DNA of 51,696 bases from assembly GCA_002449335.1 (NCBI GenBank), contig DKDL01000056.1:4634-56329 (forward strand), read 5' to 3'. Shown in pieces: positions 43,296-51,696 of the stretch (position 1 is its first letter; each line of letters begins with the position of its first letter). Origin of the DNA: Succinatimonas sp. UBA6849. GTDB taxonomy: Bacteria; Pseudomonadota; Gammaproteobacteria; Enterobacterales; Succinivibrionaceae. The notes beneath the pieces are model-generated. The model saw only the letters and a list, made by a program, of their open reading frames with translations. It searched no databases and had not been told where the DNA came from. The position numbers and the translations under genes are program-made.

Positions 43296-46200
43296 ATGAG
43301 TGCAAAGAAGACCTTTAAAATAGCAGCTCTTATAGGATCAGTAATTTCAATTCTGATCTTATCAGCACTCTTTTACCTGTTAGCTACTACAAGTGGTCTG
43401 CGCTTTGTAATTGCAAGGGTAAACTCTGCTTTAAGTGATTATGTAAAAATTACTGCTGATATTGAAAAAGGTTCAGTACTCACAGGATTTAAAACCTCTA
43501 AACCATTTGATGTTTTAGTCTATGATGTCGTTGATGTCAGGGCTAAAAAACTTAATATTGAGTATGACGGTTTAGGCTATCTTGCTATCTCAAGACTTGA
43601 TATCAATCTCATAGATGCTGATAGTTTAGAAGTAGAACTATTAGACACTGAGGATAGCTCAACTGATGATGAGACAGATGATGGAGAGGATTTTAGACTC
43701 AACATTCCAGTAAAAATCTTTATTAACAAGTTAAAACTCAAAGATTTTGCTTATTTGTCATCAGTAGTAGATGTTTTAGTTAAAAAGGCTGATTTGTCAC
43801 TGCAAACCTATAAAGACTATGCTGCAGTTGATAAAGGTGAAATAGATAATCCTACAGTCCACTTAAAGTATGAGTCTGAGGATGACACTCCTAATAACTT
43901 ACCTGAGATTTTAAGCTTTGATAATGGTAATGGCGCCATCGAAAAAATCCATGACATCTTTTTACCATTGGATGCTGCACTGCATAACCTAAAGTTAAAA
44001 GATGCCCGCTACTACATGGATGGCTATGACACAGGTCGTTTCAATGCCTTTGTAGATGTGTTCTGGTCTCAATCTTTATTAAAAGTAAAAACAATCGACA
44101 TTGAGCATCAATTAGGCAAGGCCTCTTTAAAAGGCTCAATGGATTTTATTGACTATTACAATCTAAACTTCAAATTAACAGGTGAGGGCGCAAAGTCAGA
44201 ATATAACCTTGAGAATTATGACGGCTCATTATATGGGCTAAAAGGTGGTTTCTCACTTACAGGTAATCTTGTAAATATGAATGTGGATATGTCAATTGAC
44301 AGTCCTTATAAAGTCAACGTAAAAGGCAGATTAAATCCACTGTCAAATGAGTTACCTTGTTATCTGTCAATAGAATCAGACAAAATCCTATATCCTCTTC
44401 AGGATACACAGTCACTAAAAAATAAGACTAAAGAGTTCTCTTTATCAGAACTTTCTGATGCTTTTAGTTTAGTAGAAAAGTCGCTATCGCCAAATCTTGA
44501 AAAAGAGGATTTATTAAAAGACAGAATTAAGGCAAAGAATACTAAGCTCTTACTTACAGGAGCAGTCTTTAAAGAAATGCAACTTAACTTTGACTCAGAA
44601 ATTACAGGTCATGGTTTTAGTAATTTAAAGGCTAATATTGATGCTGCAGTTACTTTAGATAAGGCTCACTTTAATAACTTCTCTTTAGATGGTCTTTTAG
44701 GTAAGAGAAAGTTCTCTTCAAAGATTGAAGGTGATCTTATCTTTACAGATGGACCTGGATATCAGGGTAACATTAAGATTAAAGCTGATGATGCTTCAGG
44801 TTTACATGAAAAGTTAAAAGGAGAGTTCTCTTTAAACTCCGATCTTTCAATTGGCTACGATCTTGATAAAGAAGAGGTTATCTTTGATGTAGCTACCTTA
44901 AAATCAGACTTTTACTTTAACTCTCATAAAGCAAGTTTAGATGTTGAGAACTTCTTAGGCTCAGTTGAGGACGGTTTCTCTGTAGATGTCTTTAAGTTAT
45001 CTCAAGATGATAACTATGTAGTATTAAAAGGAGATGTCTCAGAAGATTCTTATCTTGAAGGATGGGTATCAATCTCGGATCTTTCAAAGCTTGATCTTAA
45101 GGCAAAAGGCGCAGTTGCTGGAAAACTTTTGATTGAAGGTGCCTTAGACGAGCCTAATGTCATTGTTTCAGGTAAGAGTGAAAAGATAAATTATGGTGAG
45201 CTTTTAGTAAATAAACTTGTCTTTGACAGCAATGTAAATGTGTCAGAAGGTACCGTTAATTTATCTGTCATCTCTAATACCATTAGACTTTCTAAAGACA
45301 TTAAAGCCTACAAAAAGTGCTCATTAGATGTTGAAGGTACGCTTGAAAAGCACAGTCTTACTTTATCCTGTGGTTCTGACTCAGGCAGCTATCTTGCAGC
45401 AAACGGTGGCTATAACAAAAAGAGTAAGGTTTATTCAGGAACCGTCTCTAACCTTATTGTGGTAAGCAATGTTATTGATCCAATTTCAATAGCAGATCCT
45501 GTGGAGCTTACATATAACAACGCAACTCACAAAGGCTCTGTAAGCACGATTAAACTTACAGACGGCAATGCTAATTTAGATATCTCTGAGATTAAGCTCT
45601 CTCCAAATTCAGTATCAGCAATTGTTGATTTAAACAAGTTCCAGTTAAAGCTACTTAAAAAGTACTTACCAAAAGACAGCTTTGTTTCAGGTCTTTTATC
45701 CCTACATTCTGAGATCAGCCTTAATGGCAAGGTACCTTTAATCAATGCTAAAGTAAAAGCTCAAGACGGTGTGGTAGTTTATAAGTCATCTATCTTCCCT
45801 TATGACACTGTAAACTTTGATTTGAATGCTAACTCAAGCCTGCTTACAACCGATCTTACAGCTAACCTTAAAAAGGAGAACGGACTACTCTCTGTTCATG
45901 CTGATGTAGCAGATCCTTATAATAAGAAAAACTTATCAGGTAAGGTAAAGTTAAAAGATCTGTCCTTAGATCTGTTTACAGCATCTACGAATTCACTAAA
46001 TTCCCTAAAGGGCAAAGCCAATATTGAAGGCTCTTTAGATGGTACTTTAGCTAACCCTTTATTCTTTGGCAAAGTCCTTGTAAAAGGCAGTGCAAATCCT
46101 AGCTACAACGTTGGTACCGTTGATGACTTTGATATTACCGTTAATGCTAATGGTTCAACAGGTATCCTAAATGGAGACTTATCTTTGAACAGTTCAAAGG

Positions 46201-47225
46201 TAAGTTTAAATGGTAATTTAAACTGGGAGAATGAGGCATTAGGACAGCTCAATGTTGATGCTGACAATCTGCCAATCTTCTTATTAAGCTATGGTGAAGC
46301 TCAGGCTAATGTTCATACAAAGGTTTCCTTAGATAAAATTCTAAAAGTAACAGGCAATGTAGAAATTCCAAAAGGTTTAATTAAGTTCAAATCTATTGAG
46401 AATGATGCTATTGCACCATCTAAAGATGAGATCTTTGTCGATGATGAGAACAATTTAAAAGGAGTAATCACTAAACTGAATGAAAAGGGCCTTAACAATG
46501 ACATGGCTATTGATGTAGATGTTAATCTTGGAAATGACGTTAAAGTTGATGCTATGGGCTTAAAGGCTCAGGTCCTAGGTGGTGTAAAAATCCATAAGGC
46601 AACAGACAGTAATACCGTAAGAGGCAGTGGTTCTGTTTATTTAGAGCATGGCAGAGCAGAGCTTTACGGACATAAGTTCATTGTAAACAATGCTGAGGCT
46701 AACTTTAAAGGTAACCTCTTTAAGCCTTTAATCAATTCAGAGGTTGTAGTTGATCCTTCTTCAATTGAAGATGATGTAGTGGCTGGTGTAAGAGTGAAGG
46801 GCAGAACCGACGATTTGAATATCACCTTATTCTCAATGCCTGCTATGAGTCAGAACGAGATCCTGTCATACCTCTTATACGGTCATGGACTTGAAAAGAC
46901 TACAGTTACAGGTAATTCTGATAACAGCAGTGCTCAACTTTTAATGACATTAGGTTTAGGTACCACTACAGGTATTCTAAATTCAGTTGTAGGTATCTTT
47001 GGTATGGATGGAGTGCAGTTAGGCTCATCAGGTACAGGCGACGATACCCAGGTTGAAGTACAAACCTATTTAAGTAACAGAATTAGATTATCCTATGGTT
47101 ATGGTGTATTTAATTCTGTAAATGAATTTAAGTTACGTTATGAGATAATGCGCAGACTTTATGCTGAATTTATTTCATCACTTGACCAGTCTGTAGATTT
47201 GATTTACAGCTTTGAAGTTAACTAG
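43296..47225 (+). CDS. tamB: Translocation and assembly module protein TamB
   Basis: 1309 aa. AsmA-like bridge protein anchored in the inner membrane by one N-terminal helix (about 9-31, IAALIGSVISILILSALFYLLA). The rest is periplasmic beta-rich repeat, thought to form a hydrophobic groove for phospholipid transport or barrel assembly with TamA. The C-terminal TamB domain (DUF490; GSGSVYLEHGRAELYGHKF, KGRTDDLNITLFSMPAMSQNEILSYLLYG, QVEVQTYLSNRIRLSYGYGVF) is complete and ends YSFEVN as expected for a signal read by TamA/BamA. Acidic stretch at about 108-128. Confidence 0.93.
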   Translation: MSAKKTFKIAALIGSVISILILSALFYLLATTSGLRFVIARVNSALSDYVKITADIEKGSVLTGFKTSKPFDVLVYDVVDVRAKKLNIEYDGLGYLAISRLDINLIDADSLEVELLDTEDSSTDDETDDGEDFRLNIPVKIFINKLKLKDFAYLSSVVDVLVKKADLSLQTYKDYAAVDKGEIDNPTVHLKYESEDDTPNNLPEILSFDNGNGAIEKIHDIFLPLDAALHNLKLKDARYYMDGYDTGRFNAFVDVFWSQSLLKVKTIDIEHQLGKASLKGSMDFIDYYNLNFKLTGEGAKSEYNLENYDGSLYGLKGGFSLTGNLVNMNVDMSIDSPYKVNVKGRLNPLSNELPCYLSIESDKILYPLQDTQSLKNKTKEFSLSELSDAFSLVEKSLSPNLEKEDLLKDRIKAKNTKLLLTGAVFKEMQLNFDSEITGHGFSNLKANIDAAVTLDKAHFNNFSLDGLLGKRKFSSKIEGDLIFTDGPGYQGNIKIKADDASGLHEKLKGEFSLNSDLSIGYDLDKEEVIFDVATLKSDFYFNSHKASLDVENFLGSVEDGFSVDVFKLSQDDNYVVLKGDVSEDSYLEGWVSISDLSKLDLKAKGAVAGKLLIEGALDEPNVIVSGKSEKINYGELLVNKLVFDSNVNVSEGTVNLSVISNTIRLSKDIKAYKKCSLDVEGTLEKHSLTLSCGSDSGSYLAANGGYNKKSKVYSGTVSNLIVVSNVIDPISIADPVELTYNNATHKGSVSTIKLTDGNANLDISEIKLSPNSVSAIVDLNKFQLKLLKKYLPKDSFVSGLLSLHSEISLNGKVPLINAKVKAQDGVVVYKSSIFPYDTVNFDLNANSSLLTTDLTANLKKENGLLSVHADVADPYNKKNLSGKVKLKDLSLDLFTASTNSLNSLKGKANIEGSLDGTLANPLFFGKVLVKGSANPSYNVGTVDDFDITVNANGSTGILNGDLSLNSSKVSLNGNLNWENEALGQLNVDADNLPIFLLSYGEAQANVHTKVSLDKILKVTGNVEIPKGLIKFKSIENDAIAPSKDEIFVDDENNLKGVITKLNEKGLNNDMAIDVDVNLGNDVKVDAMGLKAQVLGGVKIHKATDSNTVRGSGSVYLEHGRAELYGHKFIVNNAEANFKGNLFKPLINSEVVVDPSSIEDDVVAGVRVKGRTDDLNITLFSMPAMSQNEILSYLLYGHGLEKTTVTGNSDNSSAQLLMTLGLGTTTGILNSVVGIFGMDGVQLGSSGTGDDTQVEVQTYLSNRIRLSYGYGVFNSVNEFKLRYEIMRRLYAEFISSLDQSVDLIYSFEVN

Positions 47226-47243
47226 AATTTCATATACAAGAAA

Positions 47244-47288
47244 TATAGACATAAGTAATATAGACTCAAGTAATACAGAATCATAAAT
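47244..47288 (+). repeat. Short degenerate 15-bp tandem repeat between tamB and lonH
   Basis: 47244-47258, 47259-47273 and, more diverged, 47274-47288 are head-to-tail copies of a TATAGAC..AAGTAA unit. Too short to be coding; possibly slippage. Confidence 0.4.
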
Positions 47289-47317
47289 AAAGTTTAAAGA
47301 ACTTTAGGTGAACCATA

Positions 47318-48913
47318 TTGAAATACGTTTTTACTGATAATACAACAGAAGCTCAGAACGCTGAGGATGCGGTTTTAGAGCTTGAATATAATGATCTTTT
47401 AACTAATCTTGGGGAATACTCTTTTAAGACTACAAAAGAGCTTACTCCACGTTCATTTTCTAAATTACAGTTAAGAGCGCGTAATGCTTTAAAGTCTCTT
47501 TTAAATAACCCATTATCAAAAGTAATGCTCTTATGTGGAAGTACCAGTGTTGATACTATTGATATTGCCTGTGACCTTTTCAAAGATGTAGCTTCAATTA
47601 CACCTACTATAGCTATTGCTCCTACTAAGTTTGAGCTTTTCGGATCAGACAAGGAAAGTGGTGTTTTAACAGAGCCAGGCTTTGTGGTTATGCCTTGTTC
47701 TCACTTTATTGATCATCCAAAGTGGCTTGGAATGGCTGATGCCTGCATTGCAATGAATGAAGGACTAAAACTGGTTCTATGTGGTGATGCAACTGACTGT
47801 GCTACTTTAAATATGATGTGGCAGACATTAGACAATGCCGTAAGAGCTGATATTGTCCTTGAGTATCCAATATTAGGAGCGATGACTTTAATGGGCTCAT
47901 TAGTAGCCTCTTACAGTGAAAAGTACCACGTCAACGCTTTTGATGATAAAGCAATACGACTTTTATGTATCTGGTCATGCAGACAAAGTGGTGACAGACG
48001 CTATTTAGGTATTCCTGAGGCAAAGCTTCTCTCATTAGTGATTGAAGCTAACCGCTATGCATCTTTAAGAGCTCATGGCAGTGATGACTTTACAGTTACA
48101 GAGCATGATGTTTTAAAAGCTATTGGAGCAGCTGACTTTAGAGTAAATTCTCTAGCAGAATCCGAACTTAGAAATCACCGAGACAATCAGATTATTTTAG
48201 AGACCAAAGGTGAGGTTACAGGACAAATCAATGGCTTGAGCGTCATTGAAACAGCCGGTACCTCTTATGAGTACGGTGAGCCTGTAAGAATTACAGCCAC
48301 ACTGCGTGCTGGCGGTGATGGTGATGTTATCGATATTGAAAGAAAAGCAGAGCTGGCAGGTCAAATTCATGCAAAAGCTATGATGATCATCAATGGCTTT
48401 TTAGCTACAGAGTTTGGTGCTGAGCAGCCACTTCCTGTATCAGCAAGCTTGGTATTTGAGCAGTCATATAGTGAAATTGATGGTGATTCAGCTTCATTAA
48501 CAGGTCTGTGTGCTGTAATTTCAAGTTTATCTGACTTACCTATAAGACAGGATCTTGCTGTAACCGGTGCAGTCGATCAGTTCGGTGATGTTCAGCCTGT
48601 AGGAGGTGTTAACGAAAAGATTGAAGGATTCTTCAAGATCTGTCGCTTACACGGACTTACAGGTACACAGGGCGTAATCATCCCTTATTCATGTATCCAT
48701 CAGTTAGTATTACGACCTTCCGTAATTAAAGCAGTAAAAGAAGGTCGTTTCCATATCTATGTGGTAGGTCATGTAACAGGGGCTGCTAAAGTCCTCATGA
48801 AGACTAACTGGGGTGAGCCTGATGACAATGAGTCAATCTGTGGCAAGATCTGCTCAAGATTAGATGATATCAGTGCGGTTAAAGCTTCTAAACCATGGTG
48901 GCATTTGTGGTAA
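47318..48913 (+). CDS. lonH: Lon-related protease LonH/YcbZ
   Basis: 531 aa. The C-terminal Lon protease domain (about 300-500) has the Ser-Lys dyad S391 (GDSAS) and K434 (GGVNEKIEGFF), 43 residues apart as in Lon. The segment GQINGLSVIE...GEPVRI and DIERKAELAGQIHAKAMMI match E. coli YcbZ closely. The N-terminal AAA part is degenerate: where a P-loop should be it reads LLCGSTSVDTID, without GKT, so ATP use is unlikely. The start is TTG at 47318 with AGGTGA at 47306-47311. No close partner in the operon; it may be read through from tamB. Confidence 0.9.
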   Translation: MKYVFTDNTTEAQNAEDAVLELEYNDLLTNLGEYSFKTTKELTPRSFSKLQLRARNALKSLLNNPLSKVMLLCGSTSVDTIDIACDLFKDVASITPTIAIAPTKFELFGSDKESGVLTEPGFVVMPCSHFIDHPKWLGMADACIAMNEGLKLVLCGDATDCATLNMMWQTLDNAVRADIVLEYPILGAMTLMGSLVASYSEKYHVNAFDDKAIRLLCIWSCRQSGDRRYLGIPEAKLLSLVIEANRYASLRAHGSDDFTVTEHDVLKAIGAADFRVNSLAESELRNHRDNQIILETKGEVTGQINGLSVIETAGTSYEYGEPVRITATLRAGGDGDVIDIERKAELAGQIHAKAMMIINGFLATEFGAEQPLPVSASLVFEQSYSEIDGDSASLTGLCAVISSLSDLPIRQDLAVTGAVDQFGDVQPVGGVNEKIEGFFKICRLHGLTGTQGVIIPYSCIHQLVLRPSVIKAVKEGRFHIYVVGHVTGAAKVLMKTNWGEPDDNESICGKICSRLDDISAVKASKPWWHLW

Positions 48914-49262
48914 ATCCTTTTACCCAATAAGAGCTCCTATATAACAGTATGTCTGCAATATATGTGTTGCAGACACACTTAAAACCAAGCTTACACACCT
49001 TTCTAACACACCTTTTAACTCCTGCCTTCAAGGTGTGACTACAATTATCAAAAACAACTAAGCAATTTTAATTCTCCTTACACAAATTTAAATTCTGTAT
49101 TGTTAATCGCTAACAAATGGCTTATCTATCTGATTTACTTGCATTTATTACTTTCCCATTTCTGTGAAAAACTTGTAAAAAACACTAAACACTAAGTTAT
49201 TTCTAAGAATAACTAATTATTCTTTAAGACATAAAGAATGAATAACTTCACAAGGAGTTCAT
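48914..49262 (+). other. Intergenic region before the small secreted protein genes
   Basis: 349 bases with no gene. Hairpin GTCTGCAA/TTGCAGAC (48951-48958 with 48967-48974), without a T-run. CACACCTT occurs at 48994-49001 and 49007-49014; each can pair with AAGGTGTG at 49030-49037. Nested AT-rich palindromes fill 49194-49248 just before the next start. AAGGAG gives the ribosome site. Confidence 0.5.
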
Positions 49263-49520
49263 ATGAAATTTAGAAACTGTTTAGCTGCAATCTGTTTATT
49301 AGGCTGCGTTTCCGTAGCTTCAGCTCATGGAAGCTATGGTTTCTTTTATGACGATGGAGATACCAGTATCTCTATAGGTAAATCAGGTGTACGCTCAGCA
49401 CCTATGGCACCAGCTCCACGCTTTGAGCCTGGTCATGAAGGTCCAGAGCATCGTTTTGCTCCACCTCCACCTCGCAGATTTGGTCACGATTTTAGACCTC
49501 GTTTTGAGGATCGCTATTAG
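49263..49520 (+). CDS. Small secreted protein, paralogue 1 (GFFYDDGDTSISIG motif, Pro-rich)
   Basis: 85 aa, not recognised. Signal peptide of 21 residues ending SVASA. The mature part starts HGSYGFFYDDGDTSISIGKSG and then becomes Pro/Arg/His/Phe-rich (RFAPPPPRRFGHDFRPRF). AAGGAG precedes the ATG. The GF-x-x-DD-x-x-TS-x-SI motif recurs in the next gene, which shows a tandem duplication. Structural or surface-binding function is possible; none is known. Confidence 0.75.
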   Translation: MKFRNCLAAICLLGCVSVASAHGSYGFFYDDGDTSISIGKSGVRSAPMAPAPRFEPGHEGPEHRFAPPPPRRFGHDFRPRFEDRY

Positions 49521-49646
49521 AGCAAGAATTAAGTTTTGACAGAACATTACATAACTTAAACTCAGGATTAAAACGTTACAAGACATAAACGCCAAAGTAA
49601 CGAAAAACACAGGATCACTTCTAATTTATTAGTAAGGTTTATTTAT

Positions 49647-49958
49647 ATGAAGTTAAAGATTGGCTTATTAGTACTCATCATGGCAGGTATGATCTCACAG
49701 GCTTATGCTGGTATGGGATTCTACTTTGATGATGACAATACTTCATTTTCAATAAGTTCAGGTCGTGGTCATCGTATGCCTCCACCTCCACCACAGACTG
49801 TAGTTGTAATGCCTCCAGCACCTGCTCCTCAGTTTGCGCCACCACCTCCTCCAGGCCCAAGAGAGTTTGGTCCAGGTCCTTGGGATGGTCCAAGAGGCTT
49901 TGCTCCTCCACCACCACCTCCAGGTCCACACGGTCACCATCATAGACACTTCCGCTAA
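49647..49958 (+). CDS. Small secreted protein, paralogue 2 (GFYFDDDNTSFSIS motif, Pro/His-rich)
   Basis: 103 aa. Signal peptide of 21 residues ending SQAYA. Mature start GMGFYFDDDNTSFSISSG matches paralogue 1; the rest is Pro/Gly-rich with PPPPP runs and ends HGHHHRHFR, a possible metal-binding tail. 126 bases after paralogue 1, followed by a terminator, so the two may share a transcript. Not recognised as a named family. Confidence 0.75.
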   Translation: MKLKIGLLVLIMAGMISQAYAGMGFYFDDDNTSFSISSGRGHRMPPPPPQTVVVMPPAPAPQFAPPPPPGPREFGPGPWDGPRGFAPPPPPPGPHGHHHRHFR

Positions 49959-49966
49959 CCTTAATA

Positions 49967-49999
49967 AAGAGAGTCTAAATACAGGCTCTCTTATTTTTT
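49967..49999 (+). terminator. Terminator after the small secreted protein genes
   Basis: AAGAGAG (49967-49973) pairs with CTCTCTT (49986-49992), then ATTTTTT. Confidence 0.75.
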
Positions 50000-50154
50000 C
50001 TCTGATTTCATTTTCTAAATTTATTGCCATAAACTAGAGCACAATCTTTTACCTGTGCACTCTTTATAAGCAAATTAGGCTCTTTTATATAAATTGAGGA
50101 CAATTTTCCTATAAAGCTCCATAATACTGACATTGTCTTTTATGGAGAAATCTC

Positions 50155-50904
50155 ATGTCAGTAAAATCAAAATTATGTGGCGCAGTATTAGGCGCAATTG
50201 TTTCTATGTATTCTCTTTCTTCCTATGCACAGGAAACCATCCATGTAGGAACAGAGCCTACCTTTGCTCCATTTGGTTTTGTTGATGATAAAACTTCAGA
50301 GATTGTAGGTTTTGATATTGATGTTATCAATGCTATCGGTAAAGCTGAAGGTATCAATGTTGTAATTGATTCAATGCAGTTTGACGGTATTATCCCTTCA
50401 ATCTTATCAAACTCAATTGATGCTGCAATCTCAGGTATGACCAAGAACCCTGAGCGCGAAAAGATGGTTTTATTCTCAGATCCTTACTATGTAGCAGGTC
50501 AGGATTTGATGGTAAGAAAAGATTCTGAAGGCAAGTACAAGAACATGAAATCTTTAGAGGGTAAAGGTGTTTGTGTACAGTTAGGTTCAGTAGGTGCAAT
50601 CGTAGCTGATGGTATTAAAGATGCTAAAGTAAAGAGCTTTAACACTGTAACTGAAGCTTATATGGAGCTTAAAAAGCATGGTTGCGAAGCAGTAATCACC
50701 GGCACCCCTGTAAACCAGTTCTATTTAGTACAGACAGGCGATAAAGAGCTAGTTCATGTTCCAGAGAGCGTGGTTCGTGCTGCTGACTTAGGTATTGTAA
50801 CTAATAAGAACAATACCGCTTTAATGGATAAGATTAACGCAGGTCTTAAAAAGATCAAAGAAGATGGTACTTACGATAAGATCTACAACAAGTGGTTCAA
50901 GTAA
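50155..50904 (+). CDS. Amino-acid ABC transporter substrate-binding protein
   Basis: 249 aa, SBP_bac_3 family (HisJ/GlnH/ArtJ type). Signal peptide of 25 residues ending SSYA. Body: IHVGTEPTFAPFGFVDDKTSEIVGFDIDVINAIGKAEGI, SMQFDGIIPSILSNSIDAAISGMTKNPEREK, ending in DGTYDKIYNKWF. The arginine/aspartate ligand-binding positions are present, but the exact amino acid is unclear. GGAGAAA precedes the ATG. No permease or ATPase gene follows, so it must use a transporter encoded elsewhere. Confidence 0.9.
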   Translation: MSVKSKLCGAVLGAIVSMYSLSSYAQETIHVGTEPTFAPFGFVDDKTSEIVGFDIDVINAIGKAEGINVVIDSMQFDGIIPSILSNSIDAAISGMTKNPEREKMVLFSDPYYVAGQDLMVRKDSEGKYKNMKSLEGKGVCVQLGSVGAIVADGIKDAKVKSFNTVTEAYMELKKHGCEAVITGTPVNQFYLVQTGDKELVHVPESVVRAADLGIVTNKNNTALMDKINAGLKKIKEDGTYDKIYNKWFK

Positions 50905-50934
50905 GGTAATCTGAATGATTTCTTGAATGAAGAG

Positions 50935-50958
50935 GGGAGGCTAATGCCTCCCTTTTTT
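50935..50958 (+). terminator. Terminator of the amino-acid binding protein gene
   Basis: GGGAGGC (50935-50941) pairs with GCCTCCC (50946-50952), loop TAAT, six T. Confidence 0.85.
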
Positions 50959-50990
50959 ATGAACAGATCACATGACGTGATTAACGACAA

Positions 50991-51551
50991 TTAAGCTTGT
51001 TCGTTAAATAAAATACCGTCTGCTACTTCTTTAGCCTTTGCTTCACCTTCTAGAGCCTTTAACAGCTCAAGAGCAAAAGGAATAGCATAGTTAGGACCAC
51101 GACCTGTAATGATATTCTCTTCAGAATTTACACTTACAGGTTTATCACTGAATTTAGCACCACACTCACAGCCAGGGTAGGTAGATGCTTTTTCTGTATT
51201 CTTTAAAATGCCACATGAATAAAGAATAAAGCCAGGAGCTGCACAGATTGCACCAATCAGACCTTTCTTTTCTTTCTGAGCTTTTAACATGTCAATTAAC
51301 TTTTGACAGCCTGAATAACTCTTAGTACCAGGACCGCCAGGAACGACGATGAGATCAAAGTTCTCGTTAACGTCTTCGATGTTCTGCTGACACAGAATAG
51401 TAGTGCCGTGTGCCAAGTTTACTAAGCGTGAACCGTCAGCACTTACAGATGCGGTTACTACATTTACACCGCCTCTTTTTAAGATATCTAAAACAGCAGT
51501 AGACTCAATGTCTTCTGTTCCCTGAGTATATACAATTAAAGCATTTGACAT
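50991..51551 (-). CDS. DJ-1/PfpI family protein, YajL-like
   Basis: 186 aa. Catalytic-type nucleophile elbow C103 (GAICAAPGF) with E16 (GTEDIE), as in DJ-1/YajL. Members act as oxidative-stress chaperones or glyoxal-repair enzymes; the exact role is disputed. AAGGAGATACCC precedes the ATG at 51551. An in-frame upstream start at 51656 would add 35 residues alien to the family. Confidence 0.88.
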   Translation of the reverse strand: MSNALIVYTQGTEDIESTAVLDILKRGGVNVVTASVSADGSRLVNLAHGTTILCQQNIEDVNENFDLIVVPGGPGTKSYSGCQKLIDMLKAQKEKKGLIGAICAAPGFILYSCGILKNTEKASTYPGCECGAKFSDKPVSVNSEENIITGRGPNYAIPFALELLKALEGEAKAKEVADGILFNEQA

Positions 51552-51641
51552 GGGTATCTCCTTATCTAATATATTTAACATCATATAAATTTCATTAGAA
51601 ATTTCAATAAGAAGATTGTAAAAATGCGAGATAGAAGGGAC

Positions 51642-51664
51642 AAAAAAAGCAACCATTTGGTTGC
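51642..51664 (-). terminator. Terminator after the tRNA (-)
   Basis: GCAACC (51649-51654) pairs with GGTTGC (51659-51664); the minus strand continues with seven T (51648-51642). It lies 10 bases after the tRNA 3' end. Confidence 0.75.
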
Positions 51665-51674
51665 CTTGAGTTTT

Positions 51675-51696
51675 TGGCTCCTCCTGCGGGACTTGA
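51675..51696 (-). tRNA. 3' end of a tRNA, probably tRNA-Asn, cut by the window edge
   Basis: On the minus strand the last 22 bases read TCAAGTCCCGC (T loop and T-stem 3' arm), AGGAGGA (acceptor 3' arm), G (discriminator) and encoded CCA. The implied acceptor 5' arm TCCTCCT and discriminator G resemble bacterial tRNA-Asn (E. coli TCCTCTG...G-CCA). The anticodon lies outside the window, so the identity is tentative. Confidence 0.7.

Noticed and set aside
51675..51696. Attachment site for a mobile element at the tRNA 3' end
   Set aside because: No second copy of the tRNA 3' end and no integrase gene in the window.

Overview
The window reads as a chromosomal segment of an AT-rich, anaerobic gammaproteobacterium. 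The Succinivibrionaceae are my best guess, by inference: fumarate/C4-dicarboxylate exchange through a DcuB-type carrier, gammaproteobacterial gene orders (rimP-nusA-infB-rbfA, tamA-tamB, carA-carB), a LonH/YcbZ protease, and housekeeping genes that use CAG almost exclusively for glutamine. No rRNA genes or CRISPR array are visible. One tRNA is cut by the right edge (3' end of a probable tRNA-Asn).

Layout. 1-5517: end of a CorC-type gene, a promoter-hairpins-terminator RNA unit, then the translation/transcription operon rimP-nusA-infB-rbfA. It stops at a terminator without truB, rpsO or pnp. 5641-9656: nadK-recN-GNAT-dapB, all +. 9723-12032: an SDR oxidoreductase and dcuB on the - strand. 12033-22420: an accessory region. 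It holds a possible small RNA with an orphan terminator, a 109-aa glycine-rich small protein, the frameshifted remnant of a WYL-domain regulator, and a tight operon: dynamin-like GTPase, membrane partner, HerA-like ATPase with a glycine-zipper segment, LHH-type HNH/EndoVII nuclease toxin, SUKH-type immunity protein. An IS66-family element closes it. Codon use here differs from the flanks. 22690-32185: nitrogen assimilation on the - strand, glnA-gltB-gltD-gdhA. 32778-34038: a secreted protein of unknown function and a GNAT enzyme. 34346-36540: a Met/Cys-codon-rich leader peptide followed by an intrinsic terminator, a MetQ-like binding protein and a fused MsrA-MsrB. 36559-40942: carA-carB (-). 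41343-48913: tamA-tamB-lonH. 49263-51551: two related Pro-rich secreted mini-proteins, an amino-acid binding protein and a DJ-1/YajL-like protein.

How the parts work together. GS, GOGAT and GDH sit side by side and cover low- and high-ammonium assimilation. carAB then draws on glutamine for carbamoyl phosphate. TamA/TamB form one envelope module. The metQ/msrAB region looks like a sulfur-amino-acid uptake and repair unit with a candidate ribosome-mediated attenuator, one of the two most interesting signals in the window. The other is the five-gene dynamin/HerA/LHH/SUKH operon. I do not recognise it as a named system, and it looks like a mobile conflict (anti-phage or inter-bacterial) cassette.
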